NCBI RefSeq assembly: GCF_000708675.1
Contig: NZ_JELR01000002.1
Coordinates: 1,054,001-1,118,000 of the forward strand
Reading direction: 5' to 3'
DNA from: Microbulbifer sp. HZ11
GTDB lineage: Bacteria > Pseudomonadota > Gammaproteobacteria > Pseudomonadales > Cellvibrionaceae
DNA length: 64,000 bases
In this document: piece after piece, positions 32,845-42,178 of the stretch
How positions within the stretch are numbered: position 1 is the stretch's first letter
Layout of the letters: every line of letters starts with the position of its first letter
The notes under the pieces: model-generated
The model's database searches: none
What the model was told of the DNA's origin: nothing
The model's input: the letters and a program-made list of their open reading frames with translations, nothing else
Position numbers and translations under genes: made by a program

Positions 32845-34284
32845 CTAAACCGTCGCCGGCTGTAAGGTACGCGCAAAATCCAGCGCCTTGCGCGCCCGCT
32901 CTTCATCGCCGCAACGGCGGTAATGCTCCACCAGGCCATTGGCCAGGCGCGCCATCAGCGGGTGGCGCTGCTGCTTTTGCTGCAGGCGCTGCAGCAGTAC
33001 TTCCACCAGTTCCCACTGTTTATCCCCCGCTGCGCGCTGAGCCAGCACCAGGCAAACCCCAGAGTTCAATGCACGGGGCTCACGGGTATCGGCGAGGTAG
33101 CGCTGTAACCCTTCCGCCACAGGGGCAAATGCCTGCTCCGGATTTTTCGCCAGGGCAAACAACGCCAGCCAGGCGCGGTGATGAGCTTCACTCTCCGGCG
33201 CCAGCGCGGTCAATTCAATGGATTTGTGGATAAGTGCCAGGGACTGCGGGTGCTGACGCACCGCGCTGGCGGCGGCCTGACCCGCCTCCAGTAGTTTGCC
33301 GCTGTTGTGCAGGGATTCAATGCGCGCCAGCGCCAGCTGCTCTGGTGTCGGCGGCAGATCTTCTTCCACATGTATCTCGCGACTGGGGCGCACGCGGATC
33401 AGGGCCATGGTGCAGGCGAAGCCCGCCAGTAGACCGCCGAAATGTGCCCAATAGGCGATATTCTCACTGCCGAAGAAATACCCGAACACTTCCTTGCCCA
33501 ACCAGAGGGGCAATACCATGAGCGCCGGTGCGGTAAATTCGCCAAAGGCAAAGCCGAGGGTATAAAAGAAGCGCAGGCGGCGAATACCATAGACCGCCAC
33601 AAACATCCCCATTACCGCAGAGACAGCGCCGGAGGCACCGATCATCGGCATCATGCTGCCCGCTTCCACCCCCATATGCAGTCCGGCAGCGGCAAGGCCG
33701 CCCAGCAGATAGAGACCGATAAACCAGGCGGCACCCAACGCCAGCTCCACCGACAGGCCAAACAACAGCAGGAATACCATATTCCCCAGCAGGTGGTCCC
33801 AGCCCCCGTGCAGGAACATGTGGCCAATCAGCCCCTTGAGAGTCGGCTCCGCGGGTATCAACCCAAAGGCAAAACTGGACAGGCTGTCGCGCCGCGCGGC
33901 AAATTCCTGCCGCTGTGCCAGCCACTCTTGTGCGCCCTCCTGTTCAAGCCGGATCACTAGCCAGTTGTGGAACTCCCGGCTCCACAGCAGTTGCTGGTAA
34001 ATAAACTCTTCGCCGGCACCCTGCGCCTGGGTACGCCATTCGGGTTTTTCCGAATCGACAAATTCATAGAAGCGCCCCTCGTCCAGCACCGGCAGCTCGC
34101 TGGAGAAGTAGAACTCTTCCGCCACCCGCCAGCGGTCTTCGTCGCCGCTCTGATACAGCACGAACACCAATAGATTGACGAGGATCAGCGCAAAACACAC
34201 CAGTGGTGGCCGGCGCCAGTCGGGTTTGTTCTGGATGGGGATAATCAGCAAGGGCGGGCCTGTGTGGGTTGGGCAGTGGGCCAT
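32845..34284 (-). CDS. Rhomboid-family intramembrane serine protease with C-terminal helical repeats
   Basis: 479 residues. The rhomboid core spans about residues 150-310: HMFLHGGWDHLLGNMVFLLLFG, the catalytic serine S218 in GASGAVSAVMG and the catalytic H281 in WAHFGGLLAG. An N-terminal transmembrane segment (LVCFALILVNLLVFVLY) is followed by a periplasm-sized insertion of about 100 residues before the core. The C-terminal 150 residues are TPR-like helical repeats in the cytosol (LLEAGQAAASAVRQHPQSLALIHK). Rhomboids cleave transmembrane segments of membrane proteins; the substrate is unknown. Both this gene and the convergent zinc-ribbon gene have TPR tails. The ribosome site is weak. Confidence 0.92.
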   Translation of the reverse strand: MAHCPTHTGPPLLIIPIQNKPDWRRPPLVCFALILVNLLVFVLYQSGDEDRWRVAEEFYFSSELPVLDEGRFYEFVDSEKPEWRTQAQGAGEEFIYQQLLWSREFHNWLVIRLEQEGAQEWLAQRQEFAARRDSLSSFAFGLIPAEPTLKGLIGHMFLHGGWDHLLGNMVFLLLFGLSVELALGAAWFIGLYLLGGLAAAGLHMGVEAGSMMPMIGASGAVSAVMGMFVAVYGIRRLRFFYTLGFAFGEFTAPALMVLPLWLGKEVFGYFFGSENIAYWAHFGGLLAGFACTMALIRVRPSREIHVEEDLPPTPEQLALARIESLHNSGKLLEAGQAAASAVRQHPQSLALIHKSIELTALAPESEAHHRAWLALFALAKNPEQAFAPVAEGLQRYLADTREPRALNSGVCLVLAQRAAGDKQWELVEVLLQRLQQKQQRHPLMARLANGLVEHYRRCGDEERARKALDFARTLQPATV

Positions 34285-34389
34285 TGTTATCAGAAGGCAC
34301 CAGAATACAGGGGCTGGTAACTAAGGTCAGCCCCGGATTCTGCCCGACTGGACACAATGCGGCATTTCACGCCGCTGGCACATGCGGAA

Positions 34390-36681
34390 TCAATGACCGG
34401 ACGGGGAGCCTCCGTCATCACCCCCGTCGTTCGGGCCATCGTCAGAGATATCCGGCCAGTCCTCAGATCCCGCGGAACCTCGCCGCTCAATCGGTTTCTG
34501 CGTGTGTGCAGACACCTCCGACAACCCATCTCCTCCGTCGGGCGGAACCAACGGCACCCCCTCTCCCCAACTGCGAACATGCAGGTCCCGTTGCGGAAAG
34601 GGAATCTCGATGCCCCGATCTTTGAACTCGCGCAGCAGCTCGATGTTGTACAGCGCCGTCAAGTCGCCAAGGGAAGAAACCGCATTGCTGTTGACCCAGA
34701 CCACCAGCTTGAAGTCCAGCGCGCTGTCACCGAAACCGGTGAGCCATACCTCGGTTTTACGCTGCCAGTTGGTAAAGGTCACCGGTACCCGCTCCGCCGC
34801 CGCCATGGCGGCCTCCCGTACCAGCTCTGGATCAGTGCCGTAAGCGACGCCGAATATCACGTGTATTCGACGCACCGGATCTTCCAGCGTGTGGTTAGTT
34901 ACCCGACCGGTGACGAACTCGGAATTGGGAACAAGAATATCCACATTATCGCGGGTGGTGATGCGAGTGGAGCGCACATTGATATCGCGGATACGCCCGA
35001 ACACGCCGGACTCCAGCTCCACCAGGTCACCCACTCTTAACGGCTGCTCGAACAGCAGGATAATTCCGGAGATAAAATTGGAGAAAATCGCCTGCATCCC
35101 GAAACCGATGCCCACCGACAGGGCACCGGCAATCAACGTGAGCTTCGAGGTATCCAGCCCCACCATGGTGAGGATGATGATAAAGGTGATCAGGACGATG
35201 CAGTAATTGAGAATCCGCCACAGGGTGTAGGCAGACTGTTCGGTGGTACGACTCTTATGCACCATACGCCGCAAGATGATATTGAGCAGGCGCGAGCAGG
35301 CCCAGGCCCCGATGATCACCAGGGCCATCTGCGCGATGTCTTTCAGGGTAATCGCCTGCTCACTGATCGCGAACAACTTGTAGTTGGCGAGATTGCGCCA
35401 GCCCGTGCGTATTTCCTTCAGTTGATGCACGAAGCGTTCGCCAAGCGTTTTCCACCAGCCCTGCTGGCGTTGATACACATACAGCTGTGCGCTCTCGTAA
35501 CGTTTTACATCATCAATCAGGTCATTGGTGCGCCCCAGCGCGCTGTCGATTTTTTCGAACTGGCGCCACCATTTCTGCATACCCTCGGCGTCTTCACCCA
35601 CCCAGGCGACGATCTGGCGCTGGCGCACATTGAGCTGTCGCGAAAGGTTGGCCTGCGCCTTCTCCGCATTCTCCACCAGGTCCTTGTCGATGGACAGTTT
35701 CTCGTCCTCACCGTCCGGTGCCAGCACACTGTTGATCGCCTGCAGTAGCTCCTGCTTGCGAATCTGCAGACGGTTTTCCAGTGCATCCACACTGAATACC
35801 AGCATCTTGATCTGCTGCTCCAGGGTCACCGCGGCATCGGAGCTTTCAAAGATCAGGTGTTGGGAATCGCTGCGCTCTCTTGCCAGCTCCTGTAGATTGG
35901 TTTTCTCCTCTGTGCGCGCGGCTGCCAGTTTTTCCGCCACTGCGCTACTGTACTGTAGTTGCTTGAGCATGCGCTCCAGCTCGGTGCGGGCGAAAGTGAG
36001 CTCTTCATTCCAGGCTGCCAACTGCTCCTTCAGCAGTCGCTGTTCTTCGAGAACCTGGAGATGGGTAATCTGGGCAAGGAATACATTCAGGGTGGCACTC
36101 AGATACTTGGGGTCGTTGCGGTTAATATCCCGCAGCGCCACCACCCGCTCCCGCAGCCGACTGAGAGACAGCGCTACGCCGTCATCCAGTTGATTTTTTT
36201 CCAGCTGCAACCCGAGATAGCGCTGCTGGCCACGCGCGACCGCCGCATCCGACTCCGCCCACTGCAACACCGTCGGCTCCGCGGGAAACTGCACATCCGG
36301 CAGTATCTGCACGGTTTTCAGGTTTTCACTTTTTTCCCAGGTTTTGCGGATACCGGCAAAGCGCTGGTTTACCTGTTTGACCCTTTCATCCAGCTTCGCT
36401 TCTTCCGGCAGGTTATTGCTCCACTCCTTCCAGGCACCTTCTACATCCGTTAACCACTGCTGCTTCTGTTCCTGTGTCGCCTCCGGCCACTGGGTCCACC
36501 AGTCGGCGGCGAGCGCATTGAAGTCGGGAACAACCGGTGAGAACTCTTTGGGTTTGGTGGAGGGGAGCTGGGCGCTGGCCGGCGGGGGAATCAGCAACGC
36601 GAGAAAGCACAGACACAGCAGCGGCAGCCGCCAGAATCCTGCCAGTGAAGATTGTTTGCTATGGGCGTCACTGGCGACCAT
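34390..36681 (-). CDS. Large mechanosensitive channel, MscS/MscK type
   Basis: 763 residues from MVASDAHSKQSS (36681), chosen because AGGGAAG lies 8 bases upstream; a 15-codon extension is possible. A signal peptide/hydrophobic stretch ends near PPPASAQ, followed by about 360 residues of periplasmic coiled-coil-rich sequence, transmembrane helices (IAQMALVIIGAWACSRLLNIIL, LNYCIVLITFIIILTMVGL), the pore helix (LSVGIGFGMQAIFSNFISGIILLFEQPLRVGDLVEL) and the MscS beta and C-terminal domains (DNVDILVPNSEFVTGRVTNHT, EIPFPQRDLHVRS). It would release solutes on osmotic downshock. It ends in an acidic Gly/Asp-rich tail. 105 bp from the rhomboid gene on the same strand. Confidence 0.93.
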   Translation of the reverse strand: MVASDAHSKQSSLAGFWRLPLLCLCFLALLIPPPASAQLPSTKPKEFSPVVPDFNALAADWWTQWPEATQEQKQQWLTDVEGAWKEWSNNLPEEAKLDERVKQVNQRFAGIRKTWEKSENLKTVQILPDVQFPAEPTVLQWAESDAAVARGQQRYLGLQLEKNQLDDGVALSLSRLRERVVALRDINRNDPKYLSATLNVFLAQITHLQVLEEQRLLKEQLAAWNEELTFARTELERMLKQLQYSSAVAEKLAAARTEEKTNLQELARERSDSQHLIFESSDAAVTLEQQIKMLVFSVDALENRLQIRKQELLQAINSVLAPDGEDEKLSIDKDLVENAEKAQANLSRQLNVRQRQIVAWVGEDAEGMQKWWRQFEKIDSALGRTNDLIDDVKRYESAQLYVYQRQQGWWKTLGERFVHQLKEIRTGWRNLANYKLFAISEQAITLKDIAQMALVIIGAWACSRLLNIILRRMVHKSRTTEQSAYTLWRILNYCIVLITFIIILTMVGLDTSKLTLIAGALSVGIGFGMQAIFSNFISGIILLFEQPLRVGDLVELESGVFGRIRDINVRSTRITTRDNVDILVPNSEFVTGRVTNHTLEDPVRRIHVIFGVAYGTDPELVREAAMAAAERVPVTFTNWQRKTEVWLTGFGDSALDFKLVVWVNSNAVSSLGDLTALYNIELLREFKDRGIEIPFPQRDLHVRSWGEGVPLVPPDGGDGLSEVSAHTQKPIERRGSAGSEDWPDISDDGPNDGGDDGGSPSGH

Positions 36682-36792
36682 GCCGGAACTTCCCTGTACC
36701 GCTTGAGACCACAACCGCGGGCACACGGCAGGACACCGTATACCGCGTATCTGTTTCAGTGTAGATGAGCCGCGCCGCGGGACTGGCGCCGG

Positions 36793-37680
36793 CTAGCGCT
36801 GACGATCGTAGCGCTGAATACAGTCTCGATATTCCCGCTGGTAAATACGCAGTCGCTGGCTGTCGAGGCTGCTGCCACGGCGCGCGGCACTGGTGGCATC
36901 CTGGCGACACAGGGACTCCGCCAGAGCGCGGTTGTCGTAGCGCTCGCCATTGGCATCGTAGGGCGGGCGCACATTGGCGTAAGGGCGGGAATCACTGCGA
37001 CGCGGGTCGCGGTAACCTTCCACTTCAGACAGGGGGATACCTTCATCACCGAGCCCATCGGGACGGGCAGTGCGCGGCGGATAGGCGCGCGGAATACCAG
37101 AGCGGTCGCGCAGGTCTTCGAGGTCGGCGTCGGGATAGCCATAGAGGCGGTCTTCATAAGCGCCGACCAGATCACCGTTATAGTACCTTCTCCACTCATA
37201 GGGAGGCGTGGTCACCACATAACTGCGACGGCGCGGTTCATACCGGTAAAAGGTCCCTGTACCACTCAGAAAAAACTGGCGGCCATCAATTTCGAACCCC
37301 TGACTGCCATACGGCAGGAAGGTCAGTTCTGCACCCAGTGGTGGCTCCACCCGCAGGTAGCCGTCATCTTCCTGGCGGTAAAAATAACCACCCTGATAGA
37401 AATAGATGTTTCCGCTCAGGGTGAGCCGGACGGCATCCGCGGGCAGCTGCTTCTGGCGATTCGGGTCCCGCGCATACTCTTCGGCAGACTCGCCACTGGA
37501 TTGACCTGCGGGGGGTACCTGCCCCCCGCTCTGCGCCTGCGCGTCCTCCGGCGCAAATAAACTCAGTACAAGCAGACTCAGCGCAAACAGACTCGCGACA
37601 GGGAGCGGGAACAGCGCCAGCGAGCGGGAACGCCGCGTGGCAGTGATTTGGGCAGAACCAATCGATGTGAAGACATTCAC
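36793..37680 (-). CDS. DUF6515-like secreted or periplasmic protein
   Basis: About 295 residues if a GTG at 37680 is used (GAGG ribosome site 9 bases upstream); the frame stays open to 37878, but the upstream part is Arg/Ser-rich and unlike protein. A hydrophobic signal (LALFPLPVASLFALSLLVLSLFAPEDAQAQ) is followed by a domain with paired NIYFYQGGYFYRQEDDGYLRVEPPLGAELTFLP and FFLSGTGTFYRYEPRRRSYVV repeats, the pattern of DUF6515 proteins. The C-terminal third is rich in Arg, Asp, Tyr and Pro. Function unknown. Confidence 0.75.
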   Translation of the reverse strand: MNVFTSIGSAQITATRRSRSLALFPLPVASLFALSLLVLSLFAPEDAQAQSGGQVPPAGQSSGESAEEYARDPNRQKQLPADAVRLTLSGNIYFYQGGYFYRQEDDGYLRVEPPLGAELTFLPYGSQGFEIDGRQFFLSGTGTFYRYEPRRRSYVVTTPPYEWRRYYNGDLVGAYEDRLYGYPDADLEDLRDRSGIPRAYPPRTARPDGLGDEGIPLSEVEGYRDPRRSDSRPYANVRPPYDANGERYDNRALAESLCRQDATSAARRGSSLDSQRLRIYQREYRDCIQRYDRQR

Positions 37681-38020
37681 CAGCAACAACCTCGCGCAAA
37701 CCAACGAAAACGGCGAGCAACTACCGCGTCTCGCCGCTTTCTGAAACAACCGATGCGACCTGAAACAGCAGCACGCGACCTCCCGCCACCGTGAAAGGCT
37801 GGCGGCGGAAGATCGCGCACGCATAGTAGCCGGAGGCGCCGCTCTCCCTGGGTGACCGGCGATCGCGGCAGAGAGCACAAACCTAGCGGCTTCGCCATTC
37901 CTGCCGCTCGGCCGACTACTTATTCAGTGTAGTTTCGCTGGTGAATAACCCCCATCAAGTAGCGAAGAACGCCATAGTCACCTGGGTACCGGTCACCTGG
38001 AGCGCGCGCAGCGCACAGAC

Positions 38021-38081
38021 AAAAAACGGGCGTGAACCACTAGCGCTCCTCGGAAGAGCCGCGCTAATGGTTCACGCCCGT
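38021..38081 (-). terminator. Intrinsic terminator after the aminotransferase gene
   Basis: ACGGGCGTGAACCA (38026-38039) is perfectly complementary to TGGTTCACGCCCGT (38068-38081), with extra pairing inside (TAGCGC with GCGCTA). On the minus strand the stem is followed by TTTTTT (38026-38021). It is 27 bases past the stop of the aminotransferase gene. Confidence 0.92.
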
Positions 38082-38107
38082 ATCGGTAGTTTTTGGGAAA
38101 GGGGGCG

Positions 38108-39421
38108 CTATGCCAGGCCGGAAATCACTTCGCGCAGTTTTCCGACAATATCGTCGATCTCATGGGCCTCGATAATCAGCGGCGGAGACATGCACAGCGC
38201 ATCGCCAATTCCTCGCGCCATCACACCCGCCTCCCAGGCCAGTGCCGACGCCTTGGCCCCAAACTTCCCTTTCAGGTTATCCGGCGCGCGCAACTCGATG
38301 GCGCCCACAAGACCGTAGTTGCGCACATCGATTACATTCTCCAGGTCCGCCAGACTGTGCAGGGCATTTTCCCAGTGCTTGCCGATATCGCCACCCGCGC
38401 GGGTCAACAGGCCCTCGCGCTCGTAAATATCCAGTGTCGCCATGCCCGCCGCACAGGCCACCGGGTGCGCGGAATAGGTGTAGCCGTGGAACAGCTCCAC
38501 CATGCCTTCCGCCGCCGCATCCATCACCGTGTTGTAAATCTTGTCACTCACAAACACCGCACCCAGTGGTACCGCGGCGTTGGTGATACCCTTTGCGGAC
38601 GTGAGCATATCCGGGGTCACGCCGAACTCTTCCGAGGCAAACGGAGAACCGGTACGGCCCCAGCCGGAAATCACCTCATCAAAAATCAGTAGCAGATCGT
38701 GCTTGTCACAGATCTCGCGCAAGCGCTGCAGATACCCCTTCGGCGGCAACACCACACCACCGGCACCGGAGAACGGCTCCACAATCACCGCCGCAATCTG
38801 GTCCGCGCCGTGGAATGCCACCAGACGCTCCAGATCCTCCGCCAGCTCCACACCGTGCTCGGGCAGGCCCTTGCTGAACGCATTGCGTTCAATATCCAGC
38901 GTGTGGCGCATATGGTTCGCCTTCACCGGCTGACCAAAGCTCTGATAGTTCGGCGCAATACCACCCACAGAAATGCCACCAAAGTTCACCCCGTGGTAAC
39001 CCTTTTCACGGCCGATAAACATCGTGCGTGAACCCTTGCCCCGTGCGCGCTGATACTGTAGCGCAATCTTCAACGCCGACTCCACCGCCTCGGAACCGGA
39101 GTTGCCGAAGAACACATGGTTCAGCGGCTCCGGCGTGTACTGCACCAGGCGCTCCGCATACTCAAAACTCAGCTCGTGGCCGAAATTGAAAATAGAGCTG
39201 TAATCCAGCTTCATCGCCTGCTGATGAATCGCGTCGGCAATCTCACTGCGGCAGTGACCCGCATTGGAGCACCACAGGCCCGCAGTGGCGTCGATGATCT
39301 TGCGACCAGACTTCTCAAACAGGTAAATCCCCTCAGCGCGCTCCACAATACGCGGCGCCGCCTTGAAGGTGCGGTTGGGAGTAAACGGCATCCAGAATGC
39401 GTTGGTATTCAGTTCGGACAT
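38108..39421 (-). CDS. Class III omega-aminotransferase (beta-alanine/GABA:pyruvate type)
   Basis: 437-residue PLP-dependent aminotransferase. The N-terminus MSELNTNAFWMPFTPNRTFK with IIDATAGLWCSNAGH is typical of the beta-alanine:pyruvate (omega-amino acid:pyruvate) transaminase group. PLP-binding features are GNSGSEAVESALKIA, the Asp in LLIFDEVISGWGRTG and the Schiff-base Lys in SAKGITNAAVPLG. It would transfer the amino group of an omega-amino acid or polyamine-derived compound to pyruvate. The succinate-semialdehyde dehydrogenase gene is upstream on the same strand, which suggests GABA or a similar substrate. A structured repeat separates the two genes. Confidence 0.9.
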   Translation of the reverse strand: MSELNTNAFWMPFTPNRTFKAAPRIVERAEGIYLFEKSGRKIIDATAGLWCSNAGHCRSEIADAIHQQAMKLDYSSIFNFGHELSFEYAERLVQYTPEPLNHVFFGNSGSEAVESALKIALQYQRARGKGSRTMFIGREKGYHGVNFGGISVGGIAPNYQSFGQPVKANHMRHTLDIERNAFSKGLPEHGVELAEDLERLVAFHGADQIAAVIVEPFSGAGGVVLPPKGYLQRLREICDKHDLLLIFDEVISGWGRTGSPFASEEFGVTPDMLTSAKGITNAAVPLGAVFVSDKIYNTVMDAAAEGMVELFHGYTYSAHPVACAAGMATLDIYEREGLLTRAGGDIGKHWENALHSLADLENVIDVRNYGLVGAIELRAPDNLKGKFGAKASALAWEAGVMARGIGDALCMSPPLIIEAHEIDDIVGKLREVISGLA

Positions 39422-39479
39422 GATGTTCTCCGATTAAAATTTTTACGTGTCTCTAACGTAGTAAAAATATCGACGCGAA

Positions 39480-39604
39480 GGCAAAGTGCCGGGTACAGGT
39501 TTTCAGGAGCGTCGCAAACAGGAAGTTTGCGCCGCAACGCCCATGGATGGGTTCACAGGGGGACGCCTAGTTTGGTTCTGAAAACAGATACCCGGTGCTT
39601 TGCC
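39480..39604 (+). repeat. Structured palindromic repeat, copy B
   Basis: A 125-bp element. Left arm GGCAAAGTGCCGGGTACAGG... (from 39480) pairs imperfectly with the right arm ending GGTGCTTTGCC at 39604, and GCGTC (39509-39513) pairs with GACGC (39562-39566). The core has the hairpin CGCAAACAGGAAGTTTGCG (39513-39531) and GCCCATGGATGGGTTCAC (39539-39556), the latter shared with copies A and C. Stem bases of the small hairpin differ from A and C but still pair. It lies between the dehydrogenase and aminotransferase genes. Confidence 0.8.
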
Positions 39605-39646
39605 GCCACTACAACAAGTTAAAAGTTTCAATATCTACAACGGAGT

Positions 39647-41092
39647 TCACACTCCGTAGCAGCAGTACTTGGTCTCGTAGAATTCGGCCATACCCTCGAC
39701 ACCACCCTCGCGGCCAATACCGGATTCCTTGCAGCCACCAAACGGCGCCACCGTGGTCGAGAAAACACCCGCGTTGCAGGCCACCATCCCGTACTCCAGC
39801 GCCTCCACCACCCGGTTCGCCCGGTGAATGTTTTCACTCATCACATAGGCCGCCAACCCGAACGGCGTATCATTGGCGCGCTGAATCACATCATCCTCAT
39901 CACGGAATTTCTGCACCACCGCCAGCGGCCCAAAAATCTCCTCGCGCGCAATTCGCATCTCATCGTGCACCTCCGTCAACAACGTAGGCGCATAATAGTT
40001 CTCCCCGTTTGGCAGAAAATCCCCGCCCAACAAAAGGCGCGCCCCATTCGCCACCGCTTCTTCAACAAGACCATGCACCCGATCCACCGCCCGGCGGAAA
40101 ATCAGCGGCCCGAACGTCGTACCCGCATCCAGGCCGTGGCCCACCTGCAGCTTCTCCATCTGCCCACGCAACTTATCCACAAACTCATCGTGCACCGACT
40201 CGTGTACATAAATTCGATTGGTAGACACACAGGTCTGGCCCGCATTGCGCATCTTCGTCGCCATACAGGCGGTCACCGCCACATCGATATCCGCATCGTC
40301 AAACACGATAAACGGCGCATTGCCGCCCAGCTCCATGGACATCTTCTTGATGGTGCTCGCACACTGGGCCATCAGCAGCTTGCCCACCGGGGTAGAACCG
40401 GTGAAAGTAAACTTCGCTACCCTCGGGTCCTGGGTCAGCACCTTGCCAATAGCCGCAGAGTCGGTGCCAACCACCACATTCAGGGTGCCCGCCGGCAACC
40501 CGGCCTCCTCCGCCAGTGCACACAGGGCCAGCGCAGACAGTGGCGTTTCCGACGCCGGCTTGATCACCACCGTACAGCCAGCCGCCAGCGCCGGCGCCGC
40601 CTTGCGGGTAATCATCGCATTGGGGAAATTCCACGGGGTAATGCAGCTCACCACACCCACCGGCTGACGGATGGTGTGCAGGCGCATGGCCGGGTTGTGC
40701 GTGGGAATCGTCTGGCCATAGGCGCGACGACACTCCTCCGCGTACCACTCGATATAGGAAGCGCCGTAGTCAATCTCACCCATGGCCTCCGCCAGTGGCT
40801 TGCCCTGCTCCAGGGTCAGCAGGCGGGCCAGATCCTCTCGGTTCTCAGCGATCAGCTGGTACCAGCGCTTCAGTACGGCTGCGCGCTCGGCCGCGGTCTT
40901 GCGGCTCCATTCCGGGAAGGCGTCGTGGGCCGCGCCCACCGCGCGCTTGGCGTCGGCAGCGCTGCCATCGGCAATCTCTGCCAGCAACTCTCCAGTCGCC
41001 GGGTCAGTAACCGCCAACTTACCGGTGCCCTCGCACCACTGGCCATTGATGTAGTTCTGGGTCTTCAATAACTGGCTATTATTCAATTTCAT
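39647..41092 (-). CDS. gabD: Succinate-semialdehyde dehydrogenase (NAD(P)+), GabD type
   Basis: 481 residues from MKLNNSQLLKTQNYINGQW (41092), the normal GabD length; AGGGAG lies 6 bases before this ATG, so the longer frame upstream is not used. Aldehyde dehydrogenase features: TPWNFPNAMITRKAAPALAAG, the catalytic Glu in SMELGGNAPF (about residue 254) and the catalytic C288 in GQTCVSTNR. It oxidises succinate semialdehyde to succinate, the second step of GABA breakdown. Together with the omega-aminotransferase downstream it forms a probable GABA or polyamine catabolic unit. The lysR gene is divergent, 153 bp away. Confidence 0.92.
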   Translation of the reverse strand: MKLNNSQLLKTQNYINGQWCEGTGKLAVTDPATGELLAEIADGSAADAKRAVGAAHDAFPEWSRKTAAERAAVLKRWYQLIAENREDLARLLTLEQGKPLAEAMGEIDYGASYIEWYAEECRRAYGQTIPTHNPAMRLHTIRQPVGVVSCITPWNFPNAMITRKAAPALAAGCTVVIKPASETPLSALALCALAEEAGLPAGTLNVVVGTDSAAIGKVLTQDPRVAKFTFTGSTPVGKLLMAQCASTIKKMSMELGGNAPFIVFDDADIDVAVTACMATKMRNAGQTCVSTNRIYVHESVHDEFVDKLRGQMEKLQVGHGLDAGTTFGPLIFRRAVDRVHGLVEEAVANGARLLLGGDFLPNGENYYAPTLLTEVHDEMRIAREEIFGPLAVVQKFRDEDDVIQRANDTPFGLAAYVMSENIHRANRVVEALEYGMVACNAGVFSTTVAPFGGCKESGIGREGGVEGMAEFYETKYCCYGV

Positions 41093-41245
41093 CGAATACT
41101 CCCTGATCAGCCGGTATATAAGCTTCTCATGGATTCTGGCCCGTGAGTCTGATGGCGAATAGTAAGATCTTTGCAACTAAAATTTAGATCCATCAAACTT
41201 TGCTAAACCATCACGCTGAAGACCCCAAACGCGGATAGCCCAACC

Positions 41246-42178
41246 ATGGCAAAAAGCACCCAATCCCTTTCCGGCCGCCTCAGTGATATGGACCTGCGGC
41301 TACTTCGGGTCTTTCGCGAAGTGGTGCAGGCCGGCGGCCTGGCGCCTGCGGAGGTCGCGCTCAACATCAACCGCTCCACCATCAGTGTGCACCTGTCGGA
41401 CCTGGAGACTCGCCTCGGCATGCAGTTGTGTATCCGCTCCCGAGGGCGCGCGGACTTCAAGCTCACCCCCGAGGGCGAGTCCCTGTACCAGGCCATCCTC
41501 GAACTGGACGGGCACCTGGCCACCTTCAAGAGTCAGGTCAACGCCATCCAGTCACAGCTCACCGGCAAACTGCGGGTGATCTTGCCGGACGATGCCCTGG
41601 CCATGCCCCAGCTGGATCTGCCCGCCACCATTGCGCGCCTGCGCGAGCGGGCGCCGCAATTGCAACTGGATATCCAGCTGGCAGCACCCCACGAGCTGGA
41701 ACTGGAAATCCTCGCTGGCCGCGCGGACGTGGGCATCAACCCGCTGCACTCGCGCCGCCCCGGTCTCAGCTATCAGCCACTTTTCAGTCACCAGTCCCTG
41801 CTCTACGCAGCCGCCGGTCATCCGTGCACAGTCGTCGATACCGATGATGAACGGATTACCCAACAGGAGCTCGCCGCCCCGGACCACGCGGTTCTGTCCG
41901 GTGCCGCGCACCTGTACCGACTGTTCCCCAACAAAAGCATCGCCAACCATATGGCCGCGCGCCTGGCGATGATCCTGTCGGGAAAATTTATCGGCTTCCT
42001 GCCCACCTATCTGGCGGAGGAATATGTTAGAAATGAGCAGCTGGCCGCACTGAGGCCAGAGCGCTTCTGCTACCAGATCCAGAATGCGATTACCTGTAAA
42101 AGCAGCGCGGTGAAACAGCCGGCGGTGCAGTTGTTCACCACTTCCATACGCATACACGACAGCCACGTAAAGCCATGA
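41246..42178 (+). CDS. LysR-family transcriptional regulator
   Basis: 310 residues. N-terminal helix-turn-helix (about residues 15-75): MDLRLLRVFREVVQAGGLAPAEVALNINRSTISVHLSDLETRLG. An effector-binding domain begins near LTGKLRVILPDDALA. Divergent from gabD, so regulation of the gabD-aminotransferase pair is the usual expectation. Its stop codon overlaps the start of the methyltransferase gene (ATGA at 42175-42178), so it also heads a plus-strand cassette. An alternative start at the Met of MDLRLL is possible. Confidence 0.92.
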   Translation: MAKSTQSLSGRLSDMDLRLLRVFREVVQAGGLAPAEVALNINRSTISVHLSDLETRLGMQLCIRSRGRADFKLTPEGESLYQAILELDGHLATFKSQVNAIQSQLTGKLRVILPDDALAMPQLDLPATIARLRERAPQLQLDIQLAAPHELELEILAGRADVGINPLHSRRPGLSYQPLFSHQSLLYAAAGHPCTVVDTDDERITQQELAAPDHAVLSGAAHLYRLFPNKSIANHMAARLAMILSGKFIGFLPTYLAEEYVRNEQLAALRPERFCYQIQNAITCKSSAVKQPAVQLFTTSIRIHDSHVKP

